A stretch of 13,050 bases of DNA from DATCRE01 sp035493595 (GCA_035493595.1 DATJHZ010000496.1:1-13050), one strand, 5' to 3'. Numbered from the stretch's first letter, positions 1 to 8,317 are shown. The notes: generated by a model from the sequence alone, not told the origin. A program made the numbers and translations.

Positions 1-120
1 TGATGCTCCATCAACAACAACATACTCTATGTCCGGATGATTCTGTGAGCTAACAGAATTAATTGTATCCTGAAAGGTGGCATCAGAATTATATGTTACT
101 GTGATTAAGGAAATTTTCAT
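1..120 (-). CDS. Family 2 glycosyltransferase, N-terminus only (runs off the left edge)
   Basis: Reading the minus strand from the ATG at 120 gives 40 uninterrupted codons to the window edge. They begin MKISLITVTYNSDATFQDTI and end with VVVDGAS. The N-terminal beta strand ITVTYNS, followed by a helix and then an IEYVVVDGAS strand, is the nucleotide-binding start of GT-A fold family 2 glycosyltransferases (WcaA/WcaE-like, usual form 'SIITVTYN...IEYIIVDGGSTDGT'). The catalytic DxD and base lie outside the window. A second ATG directly upstream at 123 would add one residue. The gene starts 2-5 bases after the stop of the WcaF-type acetyltransferase, so it is in the same operon. A GT2 gene next to a wcaF-like gene is a common arrangement in colanic-acid-like loci. 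The family call is firm; sugar specificity is unknown. Confidence 0.85.
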   Translation of the reverse strand, partial: MKISLITVTYNSDATFQDTINSVSSQNHPDIEYVVVDGAS

Positions 121-125
121 CATTA

Positions 126-680
126 TTAATTTATCACTCGCACTTTTTTCTTAACCGCAGGGTTGCCCTGATAAATACCATAGGCCTCCAGGTCACTAGT
201 TGCAACAGATAATACTGATAATACACTGTGAGAAAAACAAGTTACTCCTGGACAAACAACTGACTTCGCTCCTATCCATACACCCTCTTCAAGTATGATT
301 TGGCCAATAACAAGATCAAAGGTTGTTTTATTATAATTGTGATTACCTGTTAGCAGCATAGAACCTTGCGAAAGACATACATTATCACCAATTGTAACTT
401 TTGTCAAGCAATCAATCCATACTTTTTCACCTATCCATACGTAATTACCAATGGTCAAAAGCCATGGATATTTAATATTTACGCCGGGCTTTATAGTTAC
501 GCCTTTCCCCACATGAGCTCCGAAAGTACGAAGTAAGAAAGTTTTAAGAGCTCCCGGAACTAGAATAGGAGAATTAAAGAAAATAGAATTCGTAACATAC
601 CAGCACAATCTTTTCAACATACCAGCTCCGGGATTGTAATGTTCGTTGCTATATTCCTGTAAATTTACTTTCATAAACAT
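126..680 (-). CDS. WcaF-like O-acetyltransferase (left-handed beta-helix)
   Basis: A 184-residue protein of the size usual for colanic-acid-type acetyltransferases. These transfer acetyl from acetyl-CoA to a sugar hydroxyl of the growing unit at the cytoplasmic face. From about residue 58 the sequence shows hexapeptide-repeat periodicity (VGKGVTIKPG, IGNYVWIGEKVWID, VTIGDNVCLSQGSMLLTG, EEGVWIGAKSVVCPGVT), the mark of the left-handed beta-helix. H114 in TGNHNYN is the likely catalytic histidine, and the C-terminal YGIYQGNPAV is the family's closing motif (usual 'xxGNPAxxVK'). The start is either M1 (680) or M3 (674); M1 is 3 bases after the upstream glycosyltransferase stop and has a weak AGGT upstream. 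Which sugar is acetylated cannot be read here. Confidence 0.9.
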   Translation of the reverse strand: MFMKVNLQEYSNEHYNPGAGMLKRLCWYVTNSIFFNSPILVPGALKTFLLRTFGAHVGKGVTIKPGVNIKYPWLLTIGNYVWIGEKVWIDCLTKVTIGDNVCLSQGSMLLTGNHNYNKTTFDLVIGQIILEEGVWIGAKSVVCPGVTCFSHSVLSVLSVATSDLEAYGIYQGNPAVKKKVRVIN

Positions 681-683
681 TAC

Positions 684-1802
684 CTATTCATCAATCAGAA
701 AGCTATAGTCTTTTTTAAAATCTGTTTTATGCCAATAGTCTATGGCGTACTGCATGCTTTTGTTTCGAAGTGCCGCATAGTCTTCATCAGACCATTTGGA
801 TACTTGTTTTAGTATAGATGGTAAAGACTCCTCGTCTTCCAGTACTATATAAAACCCAGCTCCTTTTTCTTCAATATTCTGCCACGGCGTCTTTTTTGAA
901 ATCAATATCGGGACACCCACTGAGAGTGCATCAAATATAGCATGTCCGAAATTCTCGCCCTGAGTTGGTAGCACAAAGAAATGATATTGACTCAAAACAT
1001 CGGGAACATCCCATGGTGGAATCGGGCCTTTATAAAAAACTGAGGACGTATCCAATATTTTTGTTTTACAAAGATCCCAATAAGCTTGATCTATTACTGG
1101 ACCATAAATATCAAGAACGTACTCAGGGCATTGATTCACGGCATCAATGATTAAATGCAGATTCTTATTTGAATTGATCAATGAAAGAAATACGATTTTA
1201 ATCTTTCCTTTCTCATCGGGAAATGGAAGCGGCCTAAATGATGACACCTTTCTTGGAATATTAGACGCTTCAAACACCCTTTGTTCAGCACCAAAATGAA
1301 AAGTAATGTCACTCTTTTCCTGAGCATCGGTAGCATGCCATACTTCATTCTTTTTCAAAAGAATTTTGAAAAAAAGCATCATTATCTTCTTAATCGTTGC
1401 ACTACGTTTTAGGGCCCAGGCTTGTAGCATACCTCGTGGTGAGATAATAACTTTTATGCCTAATAGCTTTGCCGCAAGTAAACCGTTGAGCGTTGTATGA
1501 ATGTTAAACATGCCATTAAGTAATACAACATCTGGCTTCACTTGTTTAACCAGTTTATATACGAACCACGGTGTAAACGAATCGGTATAAAATACATTCT
1601 CCTGATTAGGGCCTTTCACCCACGCATTTGAATGTATAAGCTTTTCAGACGGCAAACCATCCAGATCTTTTTCCAGGGCAATAAGATAAAAATCACATTG
1701 TTCACTAAATAAGCTTACGAGATTAAATAATGATTGAACAGGGCCACCAGCCTTATAATGTGGCCAATAGTATGGATAAAGTAAAAATATCTTTCGCTTC
1801 AT
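684..1802 (-). CDS. GT4-type (GT-B fold) glycosyltransferase
   Basis: A 372-residue cytoplasmic glycosyltransferase expected to add one sugar from a nucleotide donor to the lipid-linked repeat unit. The N-terminal domain carries the acceptor-side glycine-rich loop (HYKAGGPVQSLFNL, residues 16-29). The C-terminal Rossmann domain begins near IKIVFLSLINSNKN (201-214). The donor-binding E-x7-E motif is present as E283..D291 in GENFGHAIFDALSVGVPI, with Asp replacing the second Glu. The ATG at 1802 is preferred over the in-frame TTG at 1805 because its A is shared with the polymerase stop (TGATG overlap), typical of translational coupling. The gene ends 3 bases before the WcaF-like gene. Donor and linkage are unknown. 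Confidence 0.9.
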   Translation of the reverse strand: MKRKIFLLYPYYWPHYKAGGPVQSLFNLVSLFSEQCDFYLIALEKDLDGLPSEKLIHSNAWVKGPNQENVFYTDSFTPWFVYKLVKQVKPDVVLLNGMFNIHTTLNGLLAAKLLGIKVIISPRGMLQAWALKRSATIKKIMMLFFKILLKKNEVWHATDAQEKSDITFHFGAEQRVFEASNIPRKVSSFRPLPFPDEKGKIKIVFLSLINSNKNLHLIIDAVNQCPEYVLDIYGPVIDQAYWDLCKTKILDTSSVFYKGPIPPWDVPDVLSQYHFFVLPTQGENFGHAIFDALSVGVPILISKKTPWQNIEEKGAGFYIVLEDEESLPSILKQVSKWSDEDYAALRNKSMQYAIDYWHKTDFKKDYSFLIDE

Positions 1803-3079
1803 CAACGCAACTTTTGAATGGGTCTAATAGGCCAAATTCGTTTTCGTAAATACGTCACAAATAGAAAAATCAAATAACCTTTTACTAAATTATTTATGAC
1901 TATATAAAAATCATTATTCGCTCGCACTAGATAGCTGAATAGAAAAGGTATCCAGACAATATTGATGGGATCTGTCACAACATATTTACGCACGAATAGA
2001 TAAAGCATTCTTGAAATAAGTGCACCAAATACAAAGAGCATGATAAAAGAACCCCATCTGCCAAAGTTGATATAAAAATCTCCAAGAACGCCAATAGTCA
2101 TGGATACACCTTTACCTAGTTTATGCCCAGTATACTTTTGAAATTTATCTTGTGATCCGATAATTTTTTTTTCTGGGAAAAATATCCGTGGGAGAACAGC
2201 ACCTTCAATATCACCTAACATATCATCTCCATCCGAAAAAGATTGTTTTCTAGGAACCCATCGCAATACCATTCCCAAATGCCAACCTTGATTCAGACGA
2301 CCTACAGTATTAATAACTCCTTCTGATTTTCCAAAAGGGCTGTCATCTTCTTCATTCTTCTCGGAAGCCAGTTCCGTAATCAGACCAAACCCGCTCTCAC
2401 TTTTTCCACTCCATGTTGCCGCCCGATAATCTTCCTTAACCGATTGAATTATCACAAGCAACGGTATAGCTATGAAAATAAAAGCCGATCGTAATTTTAG
2501 AGAAAAATTAAAACGCAAGGATGTCATTAAAAACAGATATGTACACCAGATAAAAAAGTCAATAAACACACCAGCTGTTAATGCATCTTTTGCTAACCCG
2601 AGATAAACCAATGCCAATAAAAAATAATTAAATACAGATGGCACAAATAAATAACACATGCCGCCAGCATACCTCAAAAAATGAGTGAAGGATAAAATGG
2701 AATTTATACCAGGCAATCCAAAATATGATAAGGCTTCAAAAAAATAAGAAATACCCAAAAGTAAGTGCCCCAAATTAGTTGCAGATCTTGTATCAATGTT
2801 TTTAAATAGATGAATTACTGGAATATTTCTATTAAAGAGCAAGACACCTGCAAATAAAAATAAGAGTGCAGGAATACAAAAAGTGAAATATTCACTTTGA
2901 TTGATCGGCATTTGCTTCTGTAAAGCCGGATAAACATTATAAATCAAATAAACTGAAAAAATATACTGGACAAAATAAACAAAGAGAAAGAGGTATATAA
3001 TAGGAAATGACTTCTCCGCTTTCCAGATGAAAAGAAAATAAAAAAATATAAAGAGCAGAAAAACAATTAACAGACTCAT
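1802..3079 (-). CDS. Wzy-like polysaccharide polymerase (polytopic membrane protein)
   Basis: A 425-residue, very hydrophobic protein with about ten membrane-spanning segments, for example residues 1-18, 25-50, 65-83, 150-165, 170-187, 197-212, 344-362 and 374-410. One large hydrophilic loop lies at about 213-340. This layout, and its place among glycosyltransferases, fits Wzy-type O-antigen/exopolysaccharide polymerases, which join lipid-linked repeat units on the outer face of the inner membrane. The loop holds several Arg residues (R219, R261, R273, R277, R298) of the kind that bind the glycan in this class. Sequence conservation in Wzy proteins is poor, so the call rests on topology and context. 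The closest alternative is an EpsG/ligase-type polymerase. The codons for E303-I306 contain a run of nine A on the coding strand. The gene begins 9 bases after one glycosyltransferase and shares a base with the next. Confidence 0.8.
   Translation of the reverse strand: MSLLIVFLLFIFFYFLFIWKAEKSFPIIYLFLFVYFVQYIFSVYLIYNVYPALQKQMPINQSEYFTFCIPALLFLFAGVLLFNRNIPVIHLFKNIDTRSATNLGHLLLGISYFFEALSYFGLPGINSILSFTHFLRYAGGMCYLFVPSVFNYFLLALVYLGLAKDALTAGVFIDFFIWCTYLFLMTSLRFNFSLKLRSAFIFIAIPLLVIIQSVKEDYRAATWSGKSESGFGLITELASEKNEEDDSPFGKSEGVINTVGRLNQGWHLGMVLRWVPRKQSFSDGDDMLGDIEGAVLPRIFFPEKKIIGSQDKFQKYTGHKLGKGVSMTIGVLGDFYINFGRWGSFIMLFVFGALISRMLYLFVRKYVVTDPINIVWIPFLFSYLVRANNDFYIVINNLVKGYLIFLFVTYLRKRIWPIRPIQKLR
2164..2172 (-). 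repeat. Nine-base poly-A run (coding strand) inside the polymerase gene
   Basis: The plus strand shows nine T in a row, so the coding strand reads GAA AAA AAA ATT at codons 303-306 of the Wzy-like gene. This is the longest homopolymer I found inside a coding region here. A slip of one base would truncate the polymerase in its large loop. Whether it varies in the population cannot be told from one sequence, and such runs also arise by chance in AT-rich genomes. Confidence 0.5.
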
Positions 3080-3088
3080 TCCACTATT

Positions 3089-4078
3089 TTAATTCTTTAG
3101 GGACCTATACAATGCGACATATTGAGAGGCTATTGTAGATACATCAAATCGTTTCCTATTTTCAAATCCATTTAGTATCAGATGATTTCGATACCCTTCA
3201 TCTTCAATTATTTTTAAAAACCCGGTCCGTATTGACATAACATCAAACGGGTCAACTAGGTGAACGGCATTGCCTCCTATTTCAGGCATACTGGATACAT
3301 TACTGGTCACCACCGCTCTTCCAATAGCGTTAGCTTCTACAATTGGAAGTCCGAATCCTTCAAATATAGAAACAAATGAAACAACATCTGATTTTATATA
3401 TTTATCCATGAGCTCTTCGTCGGTCAAGTTCTTAGAATTTGAATAAAGAATACCGGCTCTATTTAATTCTCTCACCATCTCTTCGGTCAATTCACCAACA
3501 ATTTCCAATCGACATTTGATTCCAGTTAAGGCTTCTATTAAGCGTGACAAGTTCTTGTTATGTTTTGTTCCAATCTGAAGAATAACCGGCTCTTCTCTAT
3601 TAAATTCTTTAAGAACAGGGACAAAATTGGTTTTAATAGGATTATAGATCACACTTACTTTTGCTCGATCTTTTTTACTTATATAGTCAAAAAGAACATC
3701 CTTAGTGGCATTCGAAACTACAGTTACTGCTCCACATCGTTTAATGGGTAACTTAATCCAAAACCAAAGAAAGATGAAGCGCGCTATTGGATTGGGATGT
3801 TTCATAAATCCCAGATCATGGATCGTTAATACTGTATTACTTTTTCTGAGAAGCAGTGCTATAAAATGAACATCACCAGTAATATGGTTAATTTCCTCTT
3901 GACAAAGCATAGCCTCAATGGAAATATAAAGCCTCTTAAAAAAACCGTTGCTTGTAAAATGGAGAACCTTTACGACGCTAGTAATATTTTCGGGTAATGC
4001 ACCTCGTACCTGCTTAAATAAATTCTCAATACTAAAATTGCCCGGAAGCCTGTGACGATGAAAAAAAACAACGCGCAT
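3089..4078 (-). CDS. GT4-type (GT-B fold) glycosyltransferase
   Basis: A 329-residue glycosyltransferase of the RfaB/WcaI-like GT4 type. The N-terminal domain includes the HDLGFMKHP segment (about 87-95) and VSNATKDVL (121-129), where GT4 enzymes usually read 'VSxxxxxxL'. The C-terminal domain starts with PVILQIGTKHNKNLSRLIEA (164-183) and has a canonical E-x7-E donor motif, E240..E248, in FEGFGLPIVEANAIGRAV. The open frame extends to 4108, but the extra ten residues (MPPGIPCSFY) would overlap the FkbM gene by 23 bases. The ATG at 4078 starts MRVVFFHRHR, which is the expected first beta strand, and lies 7 bases after the FkbM stop, so I chose it. A run of eight T falls in codons 4-6. Its role is one transfer step in repeat-unit assembly; the sugar is unknown. 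Confidence 0.9.
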   Translation of the reverse strand: MRVVFFHRHRLPGNFSIENLFKQVRGALPENITSVVKVLHFTSNGFFKRLYISIEAMLCQEEINHITGDVHFIALLLRKSNTVLTIHDLGFMKHPNPIARFIFLWFWIKLPIKRCGAVTVVSNATKDVLFDYISKKDRAKVSVIYNPIKTNFVPVLKEFNREEPVILQIGTKHNKNLSRLIEALTGIKCRLEIVGELTEEMVRELNRAGILYSNSKNLTDEELMDKYIKSDVVSFVSIFEGFGLPIVEANAIGRAVVTSNVSSMPEIGGNAVHLVDPFDVMSIRTGFLKIIEDEGYRNHLILNGFENRKRFDVSTIASQYVALYRSLKN

Positions 4079-4085
4079 ATAAAAA

Positions 4086-4913
4086 CTACAAGGGATTCCT
4101 GGTGGCAAAAATCATCGCGGATTCTTTTCTCGGTTCTTTAAGTCTGGTACCTATCCTTCCATCTTCAAATACATATAATTGATAGCCAAAGTCCATCAAC
4201 AATTTCTGTGCATCTCCGGCTTTGATACCAGGGGCAGAATCTTCCGCCCAATTAGCAAATTCAAATAATATATCTGGGGCATTACCATTCATTAGCAAGT
4301 CACGTCCACCTTCAAATGCGAAATACTCAAACCCTTCAATATCAATTTTAATGAAACCAATATCAGTTATATGAAGTGGTTTTATTAATGCCTTCAATGT
4401 GATTGTTTCCACTATAACACCCTCAGAGGTAAAAACAGGAGACATTGATCCTTTGCCAAATTTATGAGGTGGACTGTAAATCATTACTTCATTTCCCTCT
4501 GTATCTGATATTGCTTTATTTATCATCATCACTTGAAAAAGTCCATTTGCTTCAATGTTTTTTTTCAAATACTCAAAAACCAACGGCGCTGCCTCTAGGC
4601 ATATCGCTTTTAAATCGCTGCGCTGTTTGCAGACAGGGATGGTAATCGCACCAATATTGGCGCCAATGTCCAACAATACTTTACCAGGCTTAATCCGGTC
4701 AACAATAAAGGCAACAGTACCTTCTTCATAAATACCATTGATGAACAATTCAAAAGCTACTGTTTCTGTGAGATTAGGTAAGAGATAAGTACAATCGTAA
4801 TGCCCGTCAATTTTAACATCCCGACTTTGCTTTATATAGCTGCGTAATAAGAATCTTGATAATCTCTGCTTTCCTTTAAAAAGGGGTAAACCACGTAAAA
4901 CTTTACTAATCAT
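4086..4913 (-). CDS. FkbM family methyltransferase (SAM-dependent)
   Basis: A 275-residue protein of the FkbM/Methyltransf_21 family, which O-methylates sugars or polyketides using S-adenosylmethionine. Motif I, LDIGANIGA (81-89), is the SAM-binding glycine loop, and E107 in CLEAAP sits where the SAM ribose is bound. The family signature IKIDIEGFEYFAFEGG (188-203) is intact, followed by DILFEFAN (214-221). In a glycan locus the likely job is to methylate a hydroxyl of one repeat-unit residue; the position cannot be predicted. The upstream gap of 56 bases is among the longer ones here and contains a run of eight A, but I found no TAnnTTTG promoter element in it. The reading frame upstream of 4913 is closed by a TAA, so the start cannot lie much further out. 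Confidence 0.9.
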   Translation of the reverse strand: MISKVLRGLPLFKGKQRLSRFLLRSYIKQSRDVKIDGHYDCTYLLPNLTETVAFELFINGIYEEGTVAFIVDRIKPGKVLLDIGANIGAITIPVCKQRSDLKAICLEAAPLVFEYLKKNIEANGLFQVMMINKAISDTEGNEVMIYSPPHKFGKGSMSPVFTSEGVIVETITLKALIKPLHITDIGFIKIDIEGFEYFAFEGGRDLLMNGNAPDILFEFANWAEDSAPGIKAGDAQKLLMDFGYQLYVFEDGRIGTRLKEPRKESAMIFATRNPL

Positions 4914-4969
4914 GAAGAGTTTTTTTTAACGAAAATACAATTACCATAACTGGCTTACAATACCTTTCA

Positions 4970-5950
4970 TTAAAGCTCTTTTACATGCCCTAATATAATT
5001 TTCAGCCTATGCTCATAGGTATGGAATTCAATTGCACGTCTTGCAGCTGCTTCGCGGATAGTTTTCATTCCCAATGGGTTTTCTTTGGCTGTTTCAATAA
5101 TTGAAAACAATTCATCGAGATTCTTATAAAGCAATATCTCTTTTTCTGGTTCAAAACATTCTTCAATAGTGGGTCTGTACTCCATTATTGGCAAGCCGCC
5201 GCACCCCGCAATTTCGAAAGTCCTGCAATTAATGGATGCAAATTCACTCATACCTGTTGAATTCAATACAGCCATTGCTGACCCAAAGATTCGACTCTTT
5301 TCATCACGTGTAATAAATTTACCAGTATGGAGTTTCTTTATTTCAGGATCAGCCCACACTGGCAATCTAGCTCCATATAAACCAACTTCAACACCTCTTT
5401 TAATAAGGATAGTTGTAAGGTAATGCCTGTAATCATAAAAAGAACCTGCAAGTACTACTTGATTGTTTTTTTGATCTGCCACAGGCTTATGCCACATGGG
5501 ATTCATAGCTTCATATAACTGTATCGCCGGAAGGTTCAGTGTTCTTAATTTAAACGCCGCATAGTGGTCTTTAATAAAAATAAGATCCCATTCTTTATGA
5601 CACAATCCTTTGCCTGACATATTCGCAGCCGTGTCTCCCCACCATGAAACCGCTTTAATACCCTGACGGCGAGCGATATGTAATACTTCTTCAGATAATC
5701 CTTGAGTTAAACTAATGATCAGTTCCGGTTTAAAGACAGTAATCTGAAGTATCAACCACTTTTCCTGATCAGTTTGTGCTTTCAGTAACTTCTTCTTTAC
5801 GTCTTTATAAATCCGGTAGAATGGAGAACTTTTTTTATGAATTGACATGGGCCCCATTGTCAACACCTCATGTCCCATTACCTTTAGTGTCTCTGAGACA
5901 TTCTCTTCAAAACTGTCGGGTGTGCAGTAATTTGGTATTACAATTCTCAA
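4970..5950 (-). CDS. CgeB-like glycosyltransferase (GT-B, Glyco_trans_1_2 type), TTG start
   Basis: A 326-residue protein resembling CgeB/DUF3880-type glycosyltransferases. The diagnostic stretch is NCRTFEIAGCGGLPIMEYRP (241-260) followed by IEECFEPEKEILLYKNLDEL (262-281), matching the family pattern 'RtFEaaacGalplt...l...f..gkEi..y.nldEl'. The N-terminal domain has a Rossmann-like start, RIVIPNYCTPDSFEENV, and a conserved-looking VSWWGDTA (101-108). The start codon is TTG at 5950. No ATG or GTG lies between it and the in-frame stop at 5966-5968, and the first internal ATG would remove the opening beta strand. It begins 5 bases after the preceding stop. The role is a sugar transfer in repeat-unit assembly; donor and acceptor are unknown. 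Confidence 0.82.
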   Translation of the reverse strand: MRIVIPNYCTPDSFEENVSETLKVMGHEVLTMGPMSIHKKSSPFYRIYKDVKKKLLKAQTDQEKWLILQITVFKPELIISLTQGLSEEVLHIARRQGIKAVSWWGDTAANMSGKGLCHKEWDLIFIKDHYAAFKLRTLNLPAIQLYEAMNPMWHKPVADQKNNQVVLAGSFYDYRHYLTTILIKRGVEVGLYGARLPVWADPEIKKLHTGKFITRDEKSRIFGSAMAVLNSTGMSEFASINCRTFEIAGCGGLPIMEYRPTIEECFEPEKEILLYKNLDELFSIIETAKENPLGMKTIREAAARRAIEFHTYEHRLKIILGHVKEL

Positions 5951-5955
5951 ATTTA

Positions 5956-7083
5956 TTACGATTGATTAAGTAATTCTTTATACAAACGATTATAAACATT
6001 TTCTAAAACATAATCAGACTGCCTGTACTCCAGTCCTACTCTGTTTAAAGCGGCCTGAGCATCAAAATTATCAAGACGACTAAAGTCTATCTTCAAAATC
6101 TTTGGATAGGTGTCATGTGTTTCATAGGCATGACTACTGATCAGTGTATCAGAAAACCATACATCCAGCCCACATGCATAATATTCAAAAAGTTTATTAG
6201 GAGCATTGTAAACAAAATTATTAGAATATAGGCCATTATACAAAATCAATCCAACATCATACAAAGGCAGCAACTCTGGTAAATGATCATAATGTACGCT
6301 CCCCTTATAAGTTAGCAAACCTGAAGGCTGGCCCTCTAGGAATTGTAGCACCTCGTTATCCATGTTTTTGGAATAAATATCGCACGTATATTTTCCTTGT
6401 TGCTTTATTAACCACTGAGCAAGTTCTGGCAGAAATAACCTTTTCATCGATACAGATCCAACATAGACCAATCTTATAGGTTCATTACTATCACTATTTC
6501 TTGTGCGAGGCCTCCGTATCCAGCGCTCTGAAGGATAGTTAGGGAGTAGTTGAAGTTTTGAATCTGCAATGGAAGGAAATTCCGAATGAAACCGATATAG
6601 CCGATCATTGTTTGTATGCGAAATCCACATGGCACGTTTAAAAAGTAACGGTTCAAGTCGCCGGCCAAAACGTTCTAAAAAAGATTGCTCCTTATGCTCT
6701 TCCTTATCAAAATATTCATGATAGTGTATTGCCAAAGTTCGCTTTGAAAATGGAAATAAAAGAAAAAAGAGATACACCGGAGGGCTTGAAATAGATTCAA
6801 AATAGATAACCGGGATTCGCGGACTTTTAACCATCTCATAGAAAGCCTTTATATAATAAACAAAATAGGCTAAATAATTTCGCCATCCTGAACCTTTGTT
6901 CATACCAGTTTCTACCACCCGCACTCCAAACTTTTCTAACTCTATCGATGACTCCCTCCTCCGACCATTAACGATTGTAACTGACACATCAACGCCAGCC
7001 ATATATCTTGCAATATTATAAACCGGAGGATAATCCATTGCCGATCTGAAATGAATAATCAAAACTTCTTTCTGTTTAGACAT
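5956..7083 (-). CDS. Divergent GT4-like glycosyltransferase
   Basis: A 375-residue GT-B type protein. The N-terminal half begins with a beta strand, KEVLIIHFRSAMDYPPVYNI, and includes the ESISSPPVYLFFLLFPF hydrophobic stretch (96-112) and the YHEYF motif (121-125), which recurs in GT4-like enzymes. The C-terminal domain starts at IRLVYVGSVSMKRLFLPEL (203-221). The donor-site region is NAPNKLFEYYACGLDVWFSD (293-312), matching the 'xxPxKlfEYmAcGlPVi' pattern of this class with Asp in place of the usual Pro. E300 is the conserved donor-binding Glu. The ATG at 7083 follows a 48-base gap in which I see no recognisable promoter or hairpin. It probably transfers one sugar of the repeat unit. Confidence 0.82.
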   Translation of the reverse strand: MSKQKEVLIIHFRSAMDYPPVYNIARYMAGVDVSVTIVNGRRRESSIELEKFGVRVVETGMNKGSGWRNYLAYFVYYIKAFYEMVKSPRIPVIYFESISSPPVYLFFLLFPFSKRTLAIHYHEYFDKEEHKEQSFLERFGRRLEPLLFKRAMWISHTNNDRLYRFHSEFPSIADSKLQLLPNYPSERWIRRPRTRNSDSNEPIRLVYVGSVSMKRLFLPELAQWLIKQQGKYTCDIYSKNMDNEVLQFLEGQPSGLLTYKGSVHYDHLPELLPLYDVGLILYNGLYSNNFVYNAPNKLFEYYACGLDVWFSDTLISSHAYETHDTYPKILKIDFSRLDNFDAQAALNRVGLEYRQSDYVLENVYNRLYKELLNQS

Positions 7084-7131
7084 TAGTTTAAAATATCAGT
7101 TTTGAAAACGCTACAGATGTTGGATTTTGGT

Positions 7132-8259
7132 TTAACCATTTTGTACAATAAAACTATTCATCTTTTCTCCAATTGCAGACCAGCTAAATTCATTACAAGT
7201 AAAGGCTCTACATGATTGGCGAATTTTTTTATACTGAGGCCTATCAGAAAATTGTTTAGTAACGATATCAGATATCTCCTGCGGTTCTACTTTTTCAAGT
7301 AGAAAGCCCGTCTCCCCATCTTTAATAAGATCTGGGATTCCAAATTTATTGGGTGCTATTGATGGGCATCCATAATAGCCAGCCTCCAGAATAACAGCTC
7401 CCATGGTATCCATTTTTGTTGGATGGATCAAAAAAGAAGCGGATGCCAATGCATTGGTTAACAATCTAAGCTCTTCAGGCTTATTTTTATTTAAACGCCC
7501 CAGGTAATCAACACCATCGGTATCTAGTACCTGGGCAGGTGGTCTTTCACCTATAATTTTCAATCGAGCTTGGGGAAATATTTTTTGTATGAGTTTAAAA
7601 GCGTCCCAGCAAATGAAACCACCTTTCTTTTCGAAATTCAAAGAAATGAACAGTAAGAATAGCTGATCATCATTGTCATTCTGAACATCAGACTCAGGTA
7701 TAGGTATATTTCCTCCTGTATTAATAACTAGATGTTTTCTAGAATCGGGGACAAATCCATACTGGTCAATTGCTTCTCTCATAGCCCAGTTACTCCCCCA
7801 AAAAACCCATTTGGCAGAATCAAGCCACGCCGACTCAAGTTTACATATTCGTTTTACGTCTGATTCAGAGAATAATTCAGAATCTAAGTAAAGTTGTATA
7901 TAAGTTCTAAAGGACGCATCAAGGTATAATGCATAAGGTCGATTATCTATAATTTTCACCCAGGGTGTTAACCCAAAATAAAAATCAAATTTAGATTGAC
8001 TATCAACTTTTTGTTCGACCAATCTGCTAATAATTTCTAAGCGAGAATCAGAGAAAAAAAAGAACTCTCCCCCCATGCCTAGTATCCTTTTAAACTTTGA
8101 TACTATCTTCTCAAATTTAATGATGGGGGGATTAATTGCTGAAATTGTATTCAATGCATAAAATCTTCCAAACTGTTCATGCATGCGATGGTTAATTCCA
8201 CTCCATCCTCCGCTCACTTCGGTAAGGCTAAGGTTGGTTATATAATTAATTTTATCCAT
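7132..8259 (-). CDS. GT4-type glycosyltransferase with D-x7-E donor motif
   Basis: A 375-residue GT-B glycosyltransferase. The N-terminal loop EVSGGWSGINHRMHEQF (14-30) sits where GT4 enzymes bind the acceptor. The donor domain has FISLNFEKKGGFICWDAFKL (204-223), which fits the Arg/Lys donor-phosphate site (K211 or K212). It also has IHPTKMDTMGAVILEAGYYG (278-297), where the usual E-x7-E reads D284..E292, a conservative change at the first acidic position. The GIPDLIKDGETGFLLE segment (307-322) is typical of the family. It follows the deacetylase gene after 58 bases, the longest gap in the window, which contains an odd perfect palindrome 4 bases before the ATG. It is the first glycosyltransferase after the modification module. 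Confidence 0.88.
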   Translation of the reverse strand: MDKINYITNLSLTEVSGGWSGINHRMHEQFGRFYALNTISAINPPIIKFEKIVSKFKRILGMGGEFFFFSDSRLEIISRLVEQKVDSQSKFDFYFGLTPWVKIIDNRPYALYLDASFRTYIQLYLDSELFSESDVKRICKLESAWLDSAKWVFWGSNWAMREAIDQYGFVPDSRKHLVINTGGNIPIPESDVQNDNDDQLFLLFISLNFEKKGGFICWDAFKLIQKIFPQARLKIIGERPPAQVLDTDGVDYLGRLNKNKPEELRLLTNALASASFLIHPTKMDTMGAVILEAGYYGCPSIAPNKFGIPDLIKDGETGFLLEKVEPQEISDIVTKQFSDRPQYKKIRQSCRAFTCNEFSWSAIGEKMNSFIVQNG

Positions 8260-8263
8260 TCTA

Positions 8264-8278
8264 AATTTGATTCAAATT
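8264..8278. promoter_or_regulatory. 15-base perfect palindrome just upstream of a glycosyltransferase start
   Basis: The plus strand reads AATTTGA T TCAAATT: two 7-base arms around one central base. It lies in the 58-base gap between the deacetylase stop (8318) and the glycosyltransferase ATG (8259), with its near end 5 bases from the start codon. It could be an operator or an RNA hairpin that partly hides the translation start. AT-rich DNA yields short palindromes by chance, and no promoter consensus accompanies it, so function is uncertain. Confidence 0.25.
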
Positions 8279-8317
8279 CTAATTAACATAGCAATCAACG
8301 AATCACTTATCATACCA

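Noticed and set aside
4914..4969. A possible internal promoter in the gap before the FkbM gene
   Set aside because: I found no TAnnTTTG/TTTG pair of the Bacteroidota type. The eight-A run alone is not evidence of a promoter.
8281..8317. A 13-codon reading frame (MISDSLIAML...) in the gap before the glycosyltransferase
   Set aside because: Too short and without any supporting feature; short frames of this kind are expected by chance.
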